Positions 15,739 to 24,839 of a DNA stretch of 64,000 nt are shown one piece after another. The stretch lies in assembly GCF_009728935.1 (NCBI RefSeq), contig NZ_CP034235.1:652501-716500 (forward strand), read 5' to 3'. This DNA comes from Paenibacillus psychroresistens (GTDB taxonomy: Bacteria > Bacillota > Bacilli > Paenibacillales > NBRC-103111). The notes below the pieces were generated by a model. That model did not search any database. It saw nothing but the letters and a program-made list of their open reading frames with translations, and had not been told where the DNA came from. Each line of letters opens with the position of its first letter. Positions within the stretch are counted from its first letter, which is position 1. The position numbers were made by a program, and so were the translations under genes.

Positions 15739-17355
15739 ATGCTGAAAAAAGTAGCTTTAATGGTTTTATTGTCAATTATGTTGGTTACAAGCAGTGCTTA
15801 TGCATATGACGTTCAGCTTAATCCGTTCACAGATGAGGAATTGGATTATTCGCGTGACCCGATTTATACGTTGTCTGCTTTAGGGATTATCAGCGGTTTT
15901 CCGGATCGGACCTATCGCCCCAATGGTGCCTTATCTCGTGAGGCTTTTATTAAATTAATCGTGATGGCTGCCAAAATAGAGACAAATCAAACGACAGCTA
16001 ACGAACCTAAGGATGTTGCTAAGGACCGTTGGTCAGCACCCTATATTTCGATTGCTTACCAACGGAAATGGATTGATAGTTTAGTAGATAAAGCGGGATT
16101 GTTCCATCCGGAGCAAACGATTACCCGTCAAGAAGTAGCGATGGTGATGGGAAAATTTTTGCTAGAATCAGAGACTGAGGAAGTGCGTCAGCAATGGTTG
16201 GCTACAGACTGGAAGCTTGAACGAGAATCGCGTGCTTTTAAAGATCAAGCGGCAATCAATGAGGCCATGCAGCCATATGTCTATTACGCCGTAAGTCGCG
16301 GTATTATGGAAGGTGATCCAGCCGGCTTTAAGCCCAAAGAGTCGTTGATTCGCAAGCAAGCAGCAGCTGTCATATTTCGGCTGATTGATAAAAGTATCGC
16401 AGCTCAGACTATAGATTTCACCGGCTATTACGCGATATTATCGTATGCGGCGATAAACGAATTGAGCAAGCTTTCCAATGTAACCTTAGGCTGGTCTCAT
16501 TTAGAATATGAAGCGGCAGGAACTGCCAAATTAAATACCGATTCAACAGTCAATAGCATACCGCTCGGCTCTGAAGAGGTTATTGCAGCGGCAGAAGCTT
16601 CTCAGCTTAAGAAGGACCTGATGGTATTTTACGATGCTAGTAACCTGAAGGACTTTCTTAAGGATAAACCTGCTCAAACGGCTTTCATCGATTCGTTACT
16701 CCTTACATTAAATGATCCGGCCTTCCATTTTACTGGAGTGAACATAGATTTTGAAGGCTTATATGATGCAGCAAGTGCGGCGGATTATCTTAGTTTTCTT
16801 CAGGATTTAAAGGCTAAATTAGGTTCGCTAACTTTAGCAGTTGCTGTTCCACCTAGCTATTATTACAAAGGCTACGATCTTCAGGGGATAGGTGCAATTG
16901 CGGATACAGTCATCCTCATGGCTTATGATTTCACACATAATGAAGATAAGCTGCCTTCGGCTCCTTTGCCGTTGGTTAATGACGCTGTACAGATTGCACT
17001 TAAATCTGTTCCTAAGGAAAAGCTCGTGCTTGGTATTTCTAAACAAGCTAATCAATGGGTAACCACAAATGGTGTAACAGCTGCTCCAATAAGTCCAGCC
17101 ATTCCATTGGTGGAACAACGTCTAACAATGCCAGGAGTTGCACAAGATTGGATGCTGCCTTATTTTCTAAAGCATATTACTTATACAGATACGGATACTG
17201 GGAAAGATCATGAGATTTATTACGAGGATACGCAGAGTATTGCCAAAAAGCTCTGGATAGCCAAATTTTATGGACTCAAGGGAGTTTCTTTATGGTTTAT
17301 GGGCAGCTACACAGCCGCAGATTGGGAGTTAATCGGTCAACAAATGACAAAGTAA
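15739..17355 (+). CDS. Secreted SLH-domain protein with GH18 (chitinase-like) catalytic domain
   Basis: A 538-residue exported protein with a signal peptide ending 'SSAYA' near residue 22. Three S-layer homology modules span about 25-210 ('LGIISGFPDRTYRPNGALSREAF', shown in part) and should anchor it to pyruvylated wall polymer. The C-terminal GH18 barrel has the strand-4 motif 'GVNIDFEGL' with proton donor Glu339, and 'VILMAYDF'. This GH18 branch resembles YdhD/SleL enzymes that cut N-acetylglucosamine linkages in spore or cell-wall peptidoglycan (family knowledge). AAGGAG precedes the ATG. Confidence 0.9.
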   Translation: MLKKVALMVLLSIMLVTSSAYAYDVQLNPFTDEELDYSRDPIYTLSALGIISGFPDRTYRPNGALSREAFIKLIVMAAKIETNQTTANEPKDVAKDRWSAPYISIAYQRKWIDSLVDKAGLFHPEQTITRQEVAMVMGKFLLESETEEVRQQWLATDWKLERESRAFKDQAAINEAMQPYVYYAVSRGIMEGDPAGFKPKESLIRKQAAAVIFRLIDKSIAAQTIDFTGYYAILSYAAINELSKLSNVTLGWSHLEYEAAGTAKLNTDSTVNSIPLGSEEVIAAAEASQLKKDLMVFYDASNLKDFLKDKPAQTAFIDSLLLTLNDPAFHFTGVNIDFEGLYDAASAADYLSFLQDLKAKLGSLTLAVAVPPSYYYKGYDLQGIGAIADTVILMAYDFTHNEDKLPSAPLPLVNDAVQIALKSVPKEKLVLGISKQANQWVTTNGVTAAPISPAIPLVEQRLTMPGVAQDWMLPYFLKHITYTDTDTGKDHEIYYEDTQSIAKKLWIAKFYGLKGVSLWFMGSYTAADWELIGQQMTK

Positions 17356-17427
17356 ATTCCGCTATACTTTATTATGGTAACGTGGTAATGTATTACTATA
17401 ATAAAGCAATGTTGAGGAGGATTTACT

Positions 17428-18540
17428 ATGTCTGACAATAATGAAATCCAGGCACGTAGTATTTTGCAGGAAATGACACCGTACACACCAGGGAAACCAA
17501 TTTGGGAAGTGCAGCGTGAGTTAGGGTTAGATAAAGTGATTAAATTGGCATCCAATGAAAATCCACTAGGGCCATCTCCCAAAGCAATCGAGGCTATCGC
17601 CAAGGTCTTGCCTGAGCTGCACCGTTATCCAGATGCAGATGCATCGAAATTGAAGCAAGTCATTGCTGCGGCTTATGATGTCGATATGAAGCAATTGATT
17701 GTGACTAACGGCGGTGATGAGCTTATTACCCTGGTTTCGGAAGCCTTCATAGACGCTGGGGATGAAGTTGTCGTGCCTGTGCCCTCTTTTAGTGAATATA
17801 GATTTGCAGGGCTGCTTATGGGGGCTAATATTAGGAGTGTTCCGCTTAATCTGGATTTCACTTATGATATTGAGGCCATCCTTAGAGCCGTGACTGCACG
17901 CACGAAAATCGTTTATTTATGCTCGCCTAATAACCCTACGGGTACGATACTTACCAGAAAGGAGCTTCAACAAATCCTTGATAACCTCCCTAAGCATGTG
18001 CTAGTTGTATTGGATACGGCTTACAGTCACTTTACCACGGGGAATGAATATACGGATGGATTGGAGTTTGTGCGTGCTGGATTCCCTTTATTGATTCTTC
18101 AAACTTTCTCAAAAATATACGGTTTAGCTGGAATTCGGGTTGGTTTTGGAATAGCGCCAGCTGGCATTATTCAAAGTATTAATCAGGTGAAGGAACCGTT
18201 TAACGTAAACACCTTAGCCCAAGTAGCGGCTATTGCAGCGGTCGGGGATATTGATCATGTTAGAAGCACACAGTTATTAGTTGTAGAGGAACGAGAAAAG
18301 TTATATGCAGCTTTGCGTGAGCTTGGTTTGGATTATACAGAAAGCATGAGTAACTTTATCTTGGTCGAGCTTGGTACAGAAGCCAAATCGCAATATGAGC
18401 GCTTAATGGCAAAAGGGGTTATTGTGCGTTATGGTCAAATATGGGATTTGCCTAAACATATCAGGGTAAGCATTGGATTACCTGAAGAAAATGCGCGTTT
18501 TATTGAGGTTTTGCGCGAAATTGCAGGGAAAAGCCTTTAG
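17428..18540 (+). CDS. hisC: Histidinol-phosphate aminotransferase
   Basis: A 370-residue fold-type I PLP aminotransferase that converts histidinol-phosphate plus 2-oxoglutarate to imidazole-acetol-phosphate in histidine synthesis (and often aromatic amino acids). Typical motifs are 'KLASNENPLGPSPKA', 'SPNNPTGT' and the PLP lysine Lys229 in 'TFSKIYGLAG', with the Arg of 'IRVSIG' near the end. GAGGAGGA precedes the ATG. No other his genes are nearby. The 39-nt region 17369-17407 upstream carries an inverted CTTTATTAT/ATAATAAAG pair of unknown role. Confidence 0.93.
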   Translation: MSDNNEIQARSILQEMTPYTPGKPIWEVQRELGLDKVIKLASNENPLGPSPKAIEAIAKVLPELHRYPDADASKLKQVIAAAYDVDMKQLIVTNGGDELITLVSEAFIDAGDEVVVPVPSFSEYRFAGLLMGANIRSVPLNLDFTYDIEAILRAVTARTKIVYLCSPNNPTGTILTRKELQQILDNLPKHVLVVLDTAYSHFTTGNEYTDGLEFVRAGFPLLILQTFSKIYGLAGIRVGFGIAPAGIIQSINQVKEPFNVNTLAQVAAIAAVGDIDHVRSTQLLVVEEREKLYAALRELGLDYTESMSNFILVELGTEAKSQYERLMAKGVIVRYGQIWDLPKHIRVSIGLPEENARFIEVLREIAGKSL

Positions 18541-18585
18541 TTTGTAGAATAACTATAGATGTTGCATCTAGAGGGGGCTAACCAA

Positions 18586-19497
18586 ATGAAGGCGGTTACA
18601 GTAAAAGATTTAGTAGAAAGGTTTTCGTTGCAAATACTTGCAGGCAGCATTCATTTGGATCGTTTGATTACTAAATCACGTGCTTATCGGCCTGGTCTTG
18701 AATTTGTCGGCTATTTTGAATTTTTTTCTCATTCCAATGTACATGTGCTGGGGAGGAAAGAAATTACCTATTTACATAAGCTTAGTGATGAGGAACGAAA
18801 TGATCGGATCGGTAATATAGTTAAATATCATCCGCCTTGTTTTATTGTGACACGAAGTCAAGATGAGGGGCTTAAATATCTGATTAAGTATTGTGAGGAA
18901 GAGGGAATTCCATTGTTATTAACCTCTGAAACTACCTCCAAATTTATTGATCTGGTTGACAACTTTTTGGCTAAAACATTGGCTCCAGAAATGACGATTC
19001 ATGGTGTTTGTGTCAATGTATCGGGGATTGGCATTATTATCAGAGGGAAATCTGGTGTAGGCAAAAGTGAAACGGCCCATACCTTGATCCAACGCGGACA
19101 CCGGCTTGTTGCAGACGATGCTGTCGTGCTTAAGAAGACCAGCCCTGAAACGATTATTGGCACACATGATGGCAAGACTAAGGAATTCCTTGCCTTGCGA
19201 AGCATTGGTTTAATCAATGTTTCTCGCTTGTATGGACGAAGTGCCTTTCAAGATGAAACGCGCATTGTCTTGGATATTGAATTGACGAAATGGCAGGATA
19301 ATAGTCTAAATAATGAGCTGGAGCTTGAGCCGAAATTCACCGAATATATGGATATTCAAATTCCGCATATTGAGATTCAGCTTCAACCCGGTAGGGATGT
19401 TGCAGGTCTTGTCGAAGCAGCTGCGAACAATTGGTATCTCCGTCAGCAGGGCTATAGTGCTATGGAAGAGTTTATGAAACGACTGGAAATGCCATGA
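18586..19497 (+). CDS. hprK: HPr kinase/phosphorylase
   Basis: A 303-residue bifunctional enzyme that phosphorylates and dephosphorylates Ser46 of HPr, feeding CcpA catabolite control. Visible are the N-terminal domain, catalytic-region His139 ('TIHGV'), the P-loop G154-KSGVGKS, 'RGHRLVADD', and 'QPGRDVAGLVE' near the end. The start is set at 18586 behind AGAGGGGG rather than the upstream ATG at 18559. The usual neighbour lgt is absent and several positions ('ALRSIGLINV' for EIRGLGIINV) differ from the Bacillus enzyme, so it may be a second, diverged copy. Confidence 0.88.
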   Translation: MKAVTVKDLVERFSLQILAGSIHLDRLITKSRAYRPGLEFVGYFEFFSHSNVHVLGRKEITYLHKLSDEERNDRIGNIVKYHPPCFIVTRSQDEGLKYLIKYCEEEGIPLLLTSETTSKFIDLVDNFLAKTLAPEMTIHGVCVNVSGIGIIIRGKSGVGKSETAHTLIQRGHRLVADDAVVLKKTSPETIIGTHDGKTKEFLALRSIGLINVSRLYGRSAFQDETRIVLDIELTKWQDNSLNNELELEPKFTEYMDIQIPHIEIQLQPGRDVAGLVEAAANNWYLRQQGYSAMEEFMKRLEMP

Positions 19498-19573
19498 AAA
19501 GCCTCTGAGCGTATATGCTTTGATTCAAGTCGAAAAAAGATCGATTCATGTATCCGGTAAAGGTATATAACTC

Positions 19574-19602
19574 TTGACCATCCTATGTCAATTTGGTACT
19601 AT
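19574..19602 (+). promoter_or_regulatory. SigA-type promoter of the riboswitch transcript
   Basis: TTGACC (19574-19579) and TACTAT (19597-19602) are 17 nt apart, giving a start near 19609, just before the c-di-GMP aptamer. Confidence 0.75.
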
Positions 19603-19616
19603 TAGCCTATGATAAT

Positions 19617-19705
19617 ACTTGCGAGGGCGATTTTGGTGAAAGCCAAGGGAGCAAAGCCATAGGCCTAAGGTTCTAAGAACTAAGGTATCTAGGTTGCAAC
19701 GAGGA
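19617..19705 (+). promoter_or_regulatory. Cyclic di-GMP-I (GEMM) riboswitch aptamer
   Basis: The core matches the class I c-di-GMP aptamer: a GGGCGA bulge, a P2 hairpin with a GAAA-type loop (TTGG-TGAAA-GCCAA), then GGGAGCAAAGCC...GGCCTAAGG, and a second helix ending AAGGTATCTAGGTTGC. TTGC/GCAA close P1. An expression platform follows: GAGGaTATT (19701) can pair with AATACCTC (19723-19730), while CCTCC (19727-19731) can instead pair with the ribosome-binding site GGAGG (19760-19764). Confidence 0.85.
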
Positions 19706-19772
19706 TATTTTTTCTTTTATAGAATACCTCCCTTCGAGATTAGCTCAATATACCTATTAGGAGGGTTTCAGT

Positions 19773-20078
19773 ATGAAGAAAAAATTATCAATGGTCATTG
19801 CAACACTTTTGGTTGTTCAAGCGGTATGGGTCGGAGCGGCATTTGCGGATTATAAGCCAGAAGGAAATATTGTGGTAGGTGTAAATCTTCTATCTAACAT
19901 TATTAAACCATCTAGCGCGTTAGGCAATTTTACTTTTAATCTACAAGAAAGTGCTCATAAAACGATTACAAACCTTACTGGTCTTTCGATTGATCACTCA
20001 TATGCTGTAGTTCAAGTAAATGGAATAACTTTGTTGGCAATTGATCCCCCAATTGCATTGATTAATAAGAAAAAATAA
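19773..20078 (+). CDS. Small secreted protein under c-di-GMP riboswitch control
   Basis: A 101-residue protein with a clear signal peptide ('MKKKLSMVIATLLVVQAVWVG', cleaved near 'AFA' at residue 25). The mature 75 residues are beta-rich with no Cys, and end in a basic tail. I do not recognise a family. GGAGGG lies 8 nt before the ATG. Because the transcript carries a c-di-GMP aptamer, the protein is likely a biofilm matrix, adhesion or surface component (inference). A near-perfect terminator follows. Confidence 0.8.
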   Translation: MKKKLSMVIATLLVVQAVWVGAAFADYKPEGNIVVGVNLLSNIIKPSSALGNFTFNLQESAHKTITNLTGLSIDHSYAVVQVNGITLLAIDPPIALINKKK

Positions 20079-20093
20079 ACTAACTTAAATATA

Positions 20094-20151
20094 AAACCTG
20101 ATCTTCTTTACAATCTATTCAAGAGATTGTAAAGAAGATCAGGTTTTTTTG
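20094..20151. terminator. Strong terminator, probably bidirectional
   Basis: Arms of about 22 nt (20094-20116 and 20124-20146, AAACCTGATCTTC.../...GAAGATCAGGTTT) are perfectly complementary and followed by a T-run. It separates the secreted protein gene from the convergent HD-GYP gene. Confidence 0.92.
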
Positions 20152-20161
20152 TTGCGTTCAA

Positions 20162-21082
20162 TTAAAGCTGGTCTGCCAATTGGAAAAAGACAGCCATGAC
20201 ATCAGGATGATACTTATGCCGCGAACGCTCCATCTCTAAGAGAGCATCTTCCTTGGGTACGGCTTCTTTGTATACACGTTTGGCCGTTATAGCATCGTAG
20301 GAATCAACAACAGCCACGATTGCGGAGCATATATTGGTATCATTGCCTTTCAATTGGTATGGATAACCGCTGCCGTCGAATCTCTCATGATGCTGTTCGA
20401 CAATAATGCCAGCTGTTTTTAAATTGCTAAGTCCTGTATCGTAAAGGATTTTTCTCCCTAAAGTTGTATGCTTCTTCATGATTTCAAATTCTTCGTTTGT
20501 AAATTTTCCTGGCTTGCCTAGAATGTTATCGGGCACCATGATTTTACCAATATCGTGAAGAAATGAGCCAAAGTTGAGATCGACTAGTTGATTAGAAGAA
20601 AGCCCCATATGCTCGCCAAGCAGCATAGATAAATTCATTATGTTATGGCAATGGTCGGCCGTATAGCCGTCCTTTTCCTCTATATCGATAGTCAGCTTCA
20701 TCAGCTCTTGCGCATTTTGACTGTAATGATAGAAAACGGGCTGGGAGGACACATAGATAAACTCACAATCTGTTTGGGCTATGAAGATAGCTTCGGTTTT
20801 GATAGGTTGTGCGGAGATGGAGTCTCCAACTTGCAAGGTACGCTTACCTTGAGAGGATTGCCAGATTAAACTGCCCGTTAGAATATATATAAATTCAAGT
20901 GCTTCCCAGCCATCGGCAGGTGACAAACCCCAACGACTTCCAGCGGTTAAGCGGTGGTGGATAATTTCTGTTCCATCACCCGATGAAACCAGCTTTAATT
21001 GCAGGCCAATATCGCTTAATGTCACTTTTTCTACTGGATTGTCCTTGCTCCGAAAGATAAGTCCTGATGTGCTGTCTTCCAT
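20162..21082 (-). CDS. Cupin plus HD-GYP domain protein (probable c-di-GMP phosphodiesterase)
   Basis: A 306-residue cytoplasmic protein. Residues 20-110 form a cupin-like beta-barrel ('GWEALEFIYILTGSLIWQ ... LQVGDSI'), then an HD-GYP domain with His176-Asp177 ('LHDIGKIMVP') and the hallmark H231-HERFDGSGYP241. These residues hydrolyse c-di-GMP in characterised relatives. The ATG at 21082 is preferred over 21103 because AAGGAGG precedes it. The gene is convergent with the c-di-GMP riboswitch unit, so a local signalling link is likely. The cupin could sense a small ligand. Confidence 0.9.
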   Translation of the reverse strand: MEDSTSGLIFRSKDNPVEKVTLSDIGLQLKLVSSGDGTEIIHHRLTAGSRWGLSPADGWEALEFIYILTGSLIWQSSQGKRTLQVGDSISAQPIKTEAIFIAQTDCEFIYVSSQPVFYHYSQNAQELMKLTIDIEEKDGYTADHCHNIMNLSMLLGEHMGLSSNQLVDLNFGSFLHDIGKIMVPDNILGKPGKFTNEEFEIMKKHTTLGRKILYDTGLSNLKTAGIIVEQHHERFDGSGYPYQLKGNDTNICSAIVAVVDSYDAITAKRVYKEAVPKEDALLEMERSRHKYHPDVMAVFFQLADQL

Positions 21083-21206
21083 GCAATTTCCTCCTTGTAT
21101 CAAGCTCGCAGAAGCTTTCCCGGTTCTAGTATCCGTTGTACATTATTCTAACGTATTCGTATCCGTATATCAACGCGAAACGCCAATAGATTCAGCTGTG
21201 GTTTGT

Positions 21207-22058
21207 TCATTGTTGGGGATTAAAAGCCCGCTTAACGCCTTCACCAATAAAATTTATCGCGACTATGGTTAAGGTAATAAGTATCCCGGCAGGCAGCCAG
21301 ATCCACCATTGGTGAGAAAGCACCTGTGGTCGAATCGCGTCGGAGATCATATTGCCCCAGCTTGGCACATTGGCAGGTACCCCGAAGCCGAGAAAACTGA
21401 GCGACGTTTCAACTGTAATCATGGAAGCGGCAATAAGAATAGCTTGTACAACAATAGTAGACATAATGTTAGGCAGCAAATGCTTCAAAATTACTTTATA
21501 AGGTGGACAGCCAATTGAAATAGCAGCTGTGATATATTCATTTACCTTTTCCGCCAGAACCTTGCCTCTGACAAGCCGTGCACAAACTCCCCAGCTAAGG
21601 ATGCTTATGGACACAACCAGCACGAGGATGCTTGCTTCTTTAAAAATCGTCTTTAGTACAATTACGAAAATCAACAATGGGAAAATAAGCACGAAGTCGG
21701 TTAATCGCATCAAAAGGTTATCGATTTTTCCTCCGTAATATCCCGCTATAGTTCCCACTAAAGTACCCAATATAGAAATCAGCAGTGTAATGGAAAATGC
21801 AATTTCTAATGTAACAGTGCCACCGTAAAGCAGACGGGCAATAATATCTCTGCCTCCTTTATCAGTGCCCAGCCAATGTTCGGATGAAGGTGCTTTATTA
21901 ATTGCATCCAGATTAATTGCAATAGGATCGTATGAGGTTAATAGGGGAGCGCACAAGCAGCAAATTGTGATTAAGAGGAGGAGGATTAGAGAACCCATCG
22001 CAAGCTTGTGGCGGGCAAAATTATAAAGGTGTGTGATCCATGGTGAGTAGCTTTTCAT
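21207..22058 (-). CDS. Oligopeptide/dipeptide ABC transporter permease, OppC/DppC type
   Basis: A 283-residue membrane protein with an N-terminal helix, the loop 'LGTDKGGRDIIARLLYGG' and the BPD family motif in 'LLPNIMSTIVVQ'. The start at 22058 is chosen because GGAGGG is 7 nt upstream; 22073 lies over the ribosome-binding site. It is the last gene of a five-gene peptide importer operon in the order D-F-A-B-C. Confidence 0.92.
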   Translation of the reverse strand: MKSYSPWITHLYNFARHKLAMGSLILLLLITICCLCAPLLTSYDPIAINLDAINKAPSSEHWLGTDKGGRDIIARLLYGGTVTLEIAFSITLLISILGTLVGTIAGYYGGKIDNLLMRLTDFVLIFPLLIFVIVLKTIFKEASILVLVVSISILSWGVCARLVRGKVLAEKVNEYITAAISIGCPPYKVILKHLLPNIMSTIVVQAILIAASMITVETSLSFLGFGVPANVPSWGNMISDAIRPQVLSHQWWIWLPAGILITLTIVAINFIGEGVKRAFNPQQ

Positions 22059-22073
22059 ATAAGTTCCCTCCAT

Positions 22074-23039
22074 TTAATCAAGCCGGATGCGCGGATCTAC
22101 TAGTCCATACAACAGATCAGCAATAAGGTTGCCAATAAGTGTCATGAACGATAAAAGCATCATAACCGACATGAGTACGGAATAATCGCGGCTATTGACG
22201 GATTGAATCACAAGCTGGCCGATGCCAGGATAAGTGAATATCGTTTCGACCACTACTGTCCCGCTAAGTAAGGCACCGATATCGAAGCCTAAAAATGTAA
22301 TAAGCGGGATTAGCGAATTCTGGAAAATATGCACACTATAGATACGAGAAAGCTTAGTCCCCTTGGCCATAGCGGTTCGTACATAATCCTTGCGGCTGTT
22401 CTCCATAATCTCATTTCGCAAGAATTGAGTGTAAGCGGCCGTGCTGAACAATCCGAGCACAAGAGAGGGGAGAATTGCGTATTTGAGCTTGCTGATATAA
22501 TAAGAGAAAGAGCCTTCGTCTAAGCCAATGCCAATTGATCCACTTGCAGGAACCCAGCCCAGCTTAAAAGAGAATACATAAATAGCTGCGATTGCAGCGA
22601 CAAAGGTCGGGATAGAGTATGCCACATAATTCAGTGAAAGGATGAAATGATCACCTAATCGATTGGGGCGTCTTCCTGCATACATACCCATCGCAATAGA
22701 AAGCGAGTAGGTGATGCAGAGGGAGAGAAGCATTAATAACAATGTATTGGGTATCCGTTCCGCAATGATCGCACCTACGGGTTTTTTGTGGACAAACGAT
22801 TGTCCCAAATCTCCCTGCAGAACATGCTTTATCCAGCTCCAATATTGCGTAAGAATAGGTTGATTGTAACCCAGCTTTTCACGCATTTCTGCGATATATT
22901 GAGGGGAAGAATTCTTCGGATCAATCTTGCCCATTAGGGCATCACCAGGCATGAGCTTTGCTAAGCTGAACACAACAACGGAGACTAGAATCATCAGCGG
23001 GATCATGCCAAGAAGTCGCCGAAACGCGTAAGTTAGCAT
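22074..23039 (-). CDS. Oligopeptide/dipeptide ABC transporter permease, OppB/DppB type
   Basis: A 321-residue membrane permease with six helices, 'GDLGQSFVHKKPV' and the coupling region 'DYVRTAMAKGTKLSRI'. Its C-terminus 'DLLYGLVDPRIRLD' is classic OppB. I choose the ATG at 23039 since AAGGGGA sits 8 nt before it; the in-frame ATG at 23045 would be only 2 nt from that site. Confidence 0.92.
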   Translation of the reverse strand: MLTYAFRRLLGMIPLMILVSVVVFSLAKLMPGDALMGKIDPKNSSPQYIAEMREKLGYNQPILTQYWSWIKHVLQGDLGQSFVHKKPVGAIIAERIPNTLLLMLLSLCITYSLSIAMGMYAGRRPNRLGDHFILSLNYVAYSIPTFVAAIAAIYVFSFKLGWVPASGSIGIGLDEGSFSYYISKLKYAILPSLVLGLFSTAAYTQFLRNEIMENSRKDYVRTAMAKGTKLSRIYSVHIFQNSLIPLITFLGFDIGALLSGTVVVETIFTYPGIGQLVIQSVNSRDYSVLMSVMMLLSFMTLIGNLIADLLYGLVDPRIRLD

Positions 23040-23054
23040 GCGCATATCCCCTTA

Positions 23055-24812
23055 TTATTTACTGACCCACCATTGGTTTACGTCAACTTGATTTGTAAAG
23101 GAATTGACATGGACCCCTTGCAGGCGTTTATTCTTTGCGGTTACATCAATCGGTGAATAGAGGAAGATCATCGGCACCTCATCATTCACGAGCTTTTGCC
23201 AATCATAATAGACTTGCTTACGATACGTTTCATCAAAAGCTTTAACACTTGTACCTTCTGCGATTAAGCGATCTGAATCTGCATTGACCCAGCGGGAATA
23301 ATTCCATTGATCGTCTGATTTCCACAGTCCTGTAGGGTCGGGGTCACTTCCAAGTCCCCATGTTGCTGAGAATAGCTCTACAGAAGGATCATCGGCTTCG
23401 ACAGCTTCGTAGTAAGCGTTAAGCTCTTTTAAGGCTCCGCCGTTTAGTTTTACGTCCAAACCAATATCCCCCCAAAACTGCAGAATGGCTTGGGCATTGG
23501 GATCATCGGTTTCACTGCCTCCAATGGCATCGAAGCTCATAACGAGCTTCTTACCGGCGGGATCTTCACGTTTGCCATCTCCGTCGGTATCTTTGTAGCC
23601 TGCTTCATCCAATAATTCTTTGGCTTTGTTTGGATTATAGCTGTAGGTGTTAATTTGATCGTCCGGTATTTTGGCCCAGCTGACTAGCGGCATTGGAACT
23701 GCGAGTGGGGTACCGAGTCCGGTATAGAAAGCGTCGATTAACTTCTGGCGGTCAATGGCATAAGACATGGCTTGGCGCAGCTTTTTATCTGCAAATTTAG
23801 GCAGGTTCATTATATTCAGCGATTTATCTGCGTCCCACTTGCCGAGCTTAAAACCGATGTATTTATAAGACAAGCTTTCTTGTTTAATTAAATCAAGGTT
23901 ATCGAGCTTTTGTGCGTCGCTGTATTGGCTGGTCGGCAGCGTCATAATATCGGCTTCGCCGTTTTCCAGCAAGCTTGTGGCTAGGCTTCCATCAATAGTT
24001 TTGAATATAACTCCGTCCAAGTAAGGCTTGCCCTTCCAATAATCGTCATTTCGCACCATTTCCACATATTCGCCCGACTGGATCTTCTTAACTTTAAAAG
24101 GCCCTAGTCCGATTGGGTTTTTACGAACCTGATCAGAGTCAGCAAACTTATCAATAGCAATTCCCGCATAATATTTCTTTGGCATTGGATAACCCCAAAG
24201 ACTGCTTAACACATTGGGTGCCGCCGCATTTACCGTTATTACCATCGTGTGTGGATCGGTAATTTGAATGCCGGAGATCGATGTCGCTGTTTTATCGTGA
24301 TAGGCATCGGCACCAACGATCATTTTGACGCTATCATAGCGGGGACTCGTGGTATCAGGACTTGAGATGATTTCCAAGGCGAATTTCCAATCCTCCGCTG
24401 TCAGCTCATCGCCGTTATGCCACTTAACTCCTTCTTTAATTTTGAAAGTAAAGGTTAAATGATCAGCAGATTCTGTCCAAGTAGCCAAATCCGGATAAGT
24501 TTTAAGATCGTCGCCAGTAGTAAACATGGGTTCAGAGATAAAATTTAAGATCAAATTGTCCGCATTCTCACTAAAAAGCGCAGGTTCAAGGATCCCCTGA
24601 AACGGCTGGTCATAGGCGTAAGTAACTGTTCCACCAAAAGTTGGCTCATCTGCCGATTTCGCTGTAGCCAAAGGTGTAGAGCTTGCGGCTGCGGAGTTGC
24701 TCGTAGCAATACTAGGTTCAACTGCTGAGGGCTGAGCATTATCCTTGCAGCCTGCAAGCGCGAGTGCCATTATCAACATAATTGCTAGTATAAAGACCGT
24801 TGCTCTCTTCAT
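23055..24812 (-). CDS. Family 5 extracellular solute-binding lipoprotein (oligopeptide receptor)
   Basis: A 585-residue OppA/DppA-type receptor. The lipobox 'LALAGC' puts the lipid-modified cysteine at residue 22, followed by a Ser/Ala-rich linker. The SBP family 5 core shows 'YPDLATWTESADHLTFTFKI', 'VKWHNGDELTAEDWKFAL' and 'LRQAMSYAIDRQKLI'. It captures peptides or similar ligands outside the cell for the two permeases and two ATPases of the same operon. Near residue 400 'DTDGDGKREDPAG' resembles a calcium loop, common in this branch. Confidence 0.92.
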   Translation of the reverse strand: MKRATVFILAIMLIMALALAGCKDNAQPSAVEPSIATSNSAAASSTPLATAKSADEPTFGGTVTYAYDQPFQGILEPALFSENADNLILNFISEPMFTTGDDLKTYPDLATWTESADHLTFTFKIKEGVKWHNGDELTAEDWKFALEIISSPDTTSPRYDSVKMIVGADAYHDKTATSISGIQITDPHTMVITVNAAAPNVLSSLWGYPMPKKYYAGIAIDKFADSDQVRKNPIGLGPFKVKKIQSGEYVEMVRNDDYWKGKPYLDGVIFKTIDGSLATSLLENGEADIMTLPTSQYSDAQKLDNLDLIKQESLSYKYIGFKLGKWDADKSLNIMNLPKFADKKLRQAMSYAIDRQKLIDAFYTGLGTPLAVPMPLVSWAKIPDDQINTYSYNPNKAKELLDEAGYKDTDGDGKREDPAGKKLVMSFDAIGGSETDDPNAQAILQFWGDIGLDVKLNGGALKELNAYYEAVEADDPSVELFSATWGLGSDPDPTGLWKSDDQWNYSRWVNADSDRLIAEGTSVKAFDETYRKQVYYDWQKLVNDEVPMIFLYSPIDVTAKNKRLQGVHVNSFTNQVDVNQWWVSK

Positions 24813-24839
24813 GTGTTTTCCTCCAAATAAATCAATTTA

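Noticed and set aside
19617..19772. A cobalamin or other riboswitch in the leader of the small secreted protein
   Set aside because: The GCAAAGCC...GGCCTAA core and GAAA-type P2 loop fit c-di-GMP-I; no B12-box or other aptamer core is seen.
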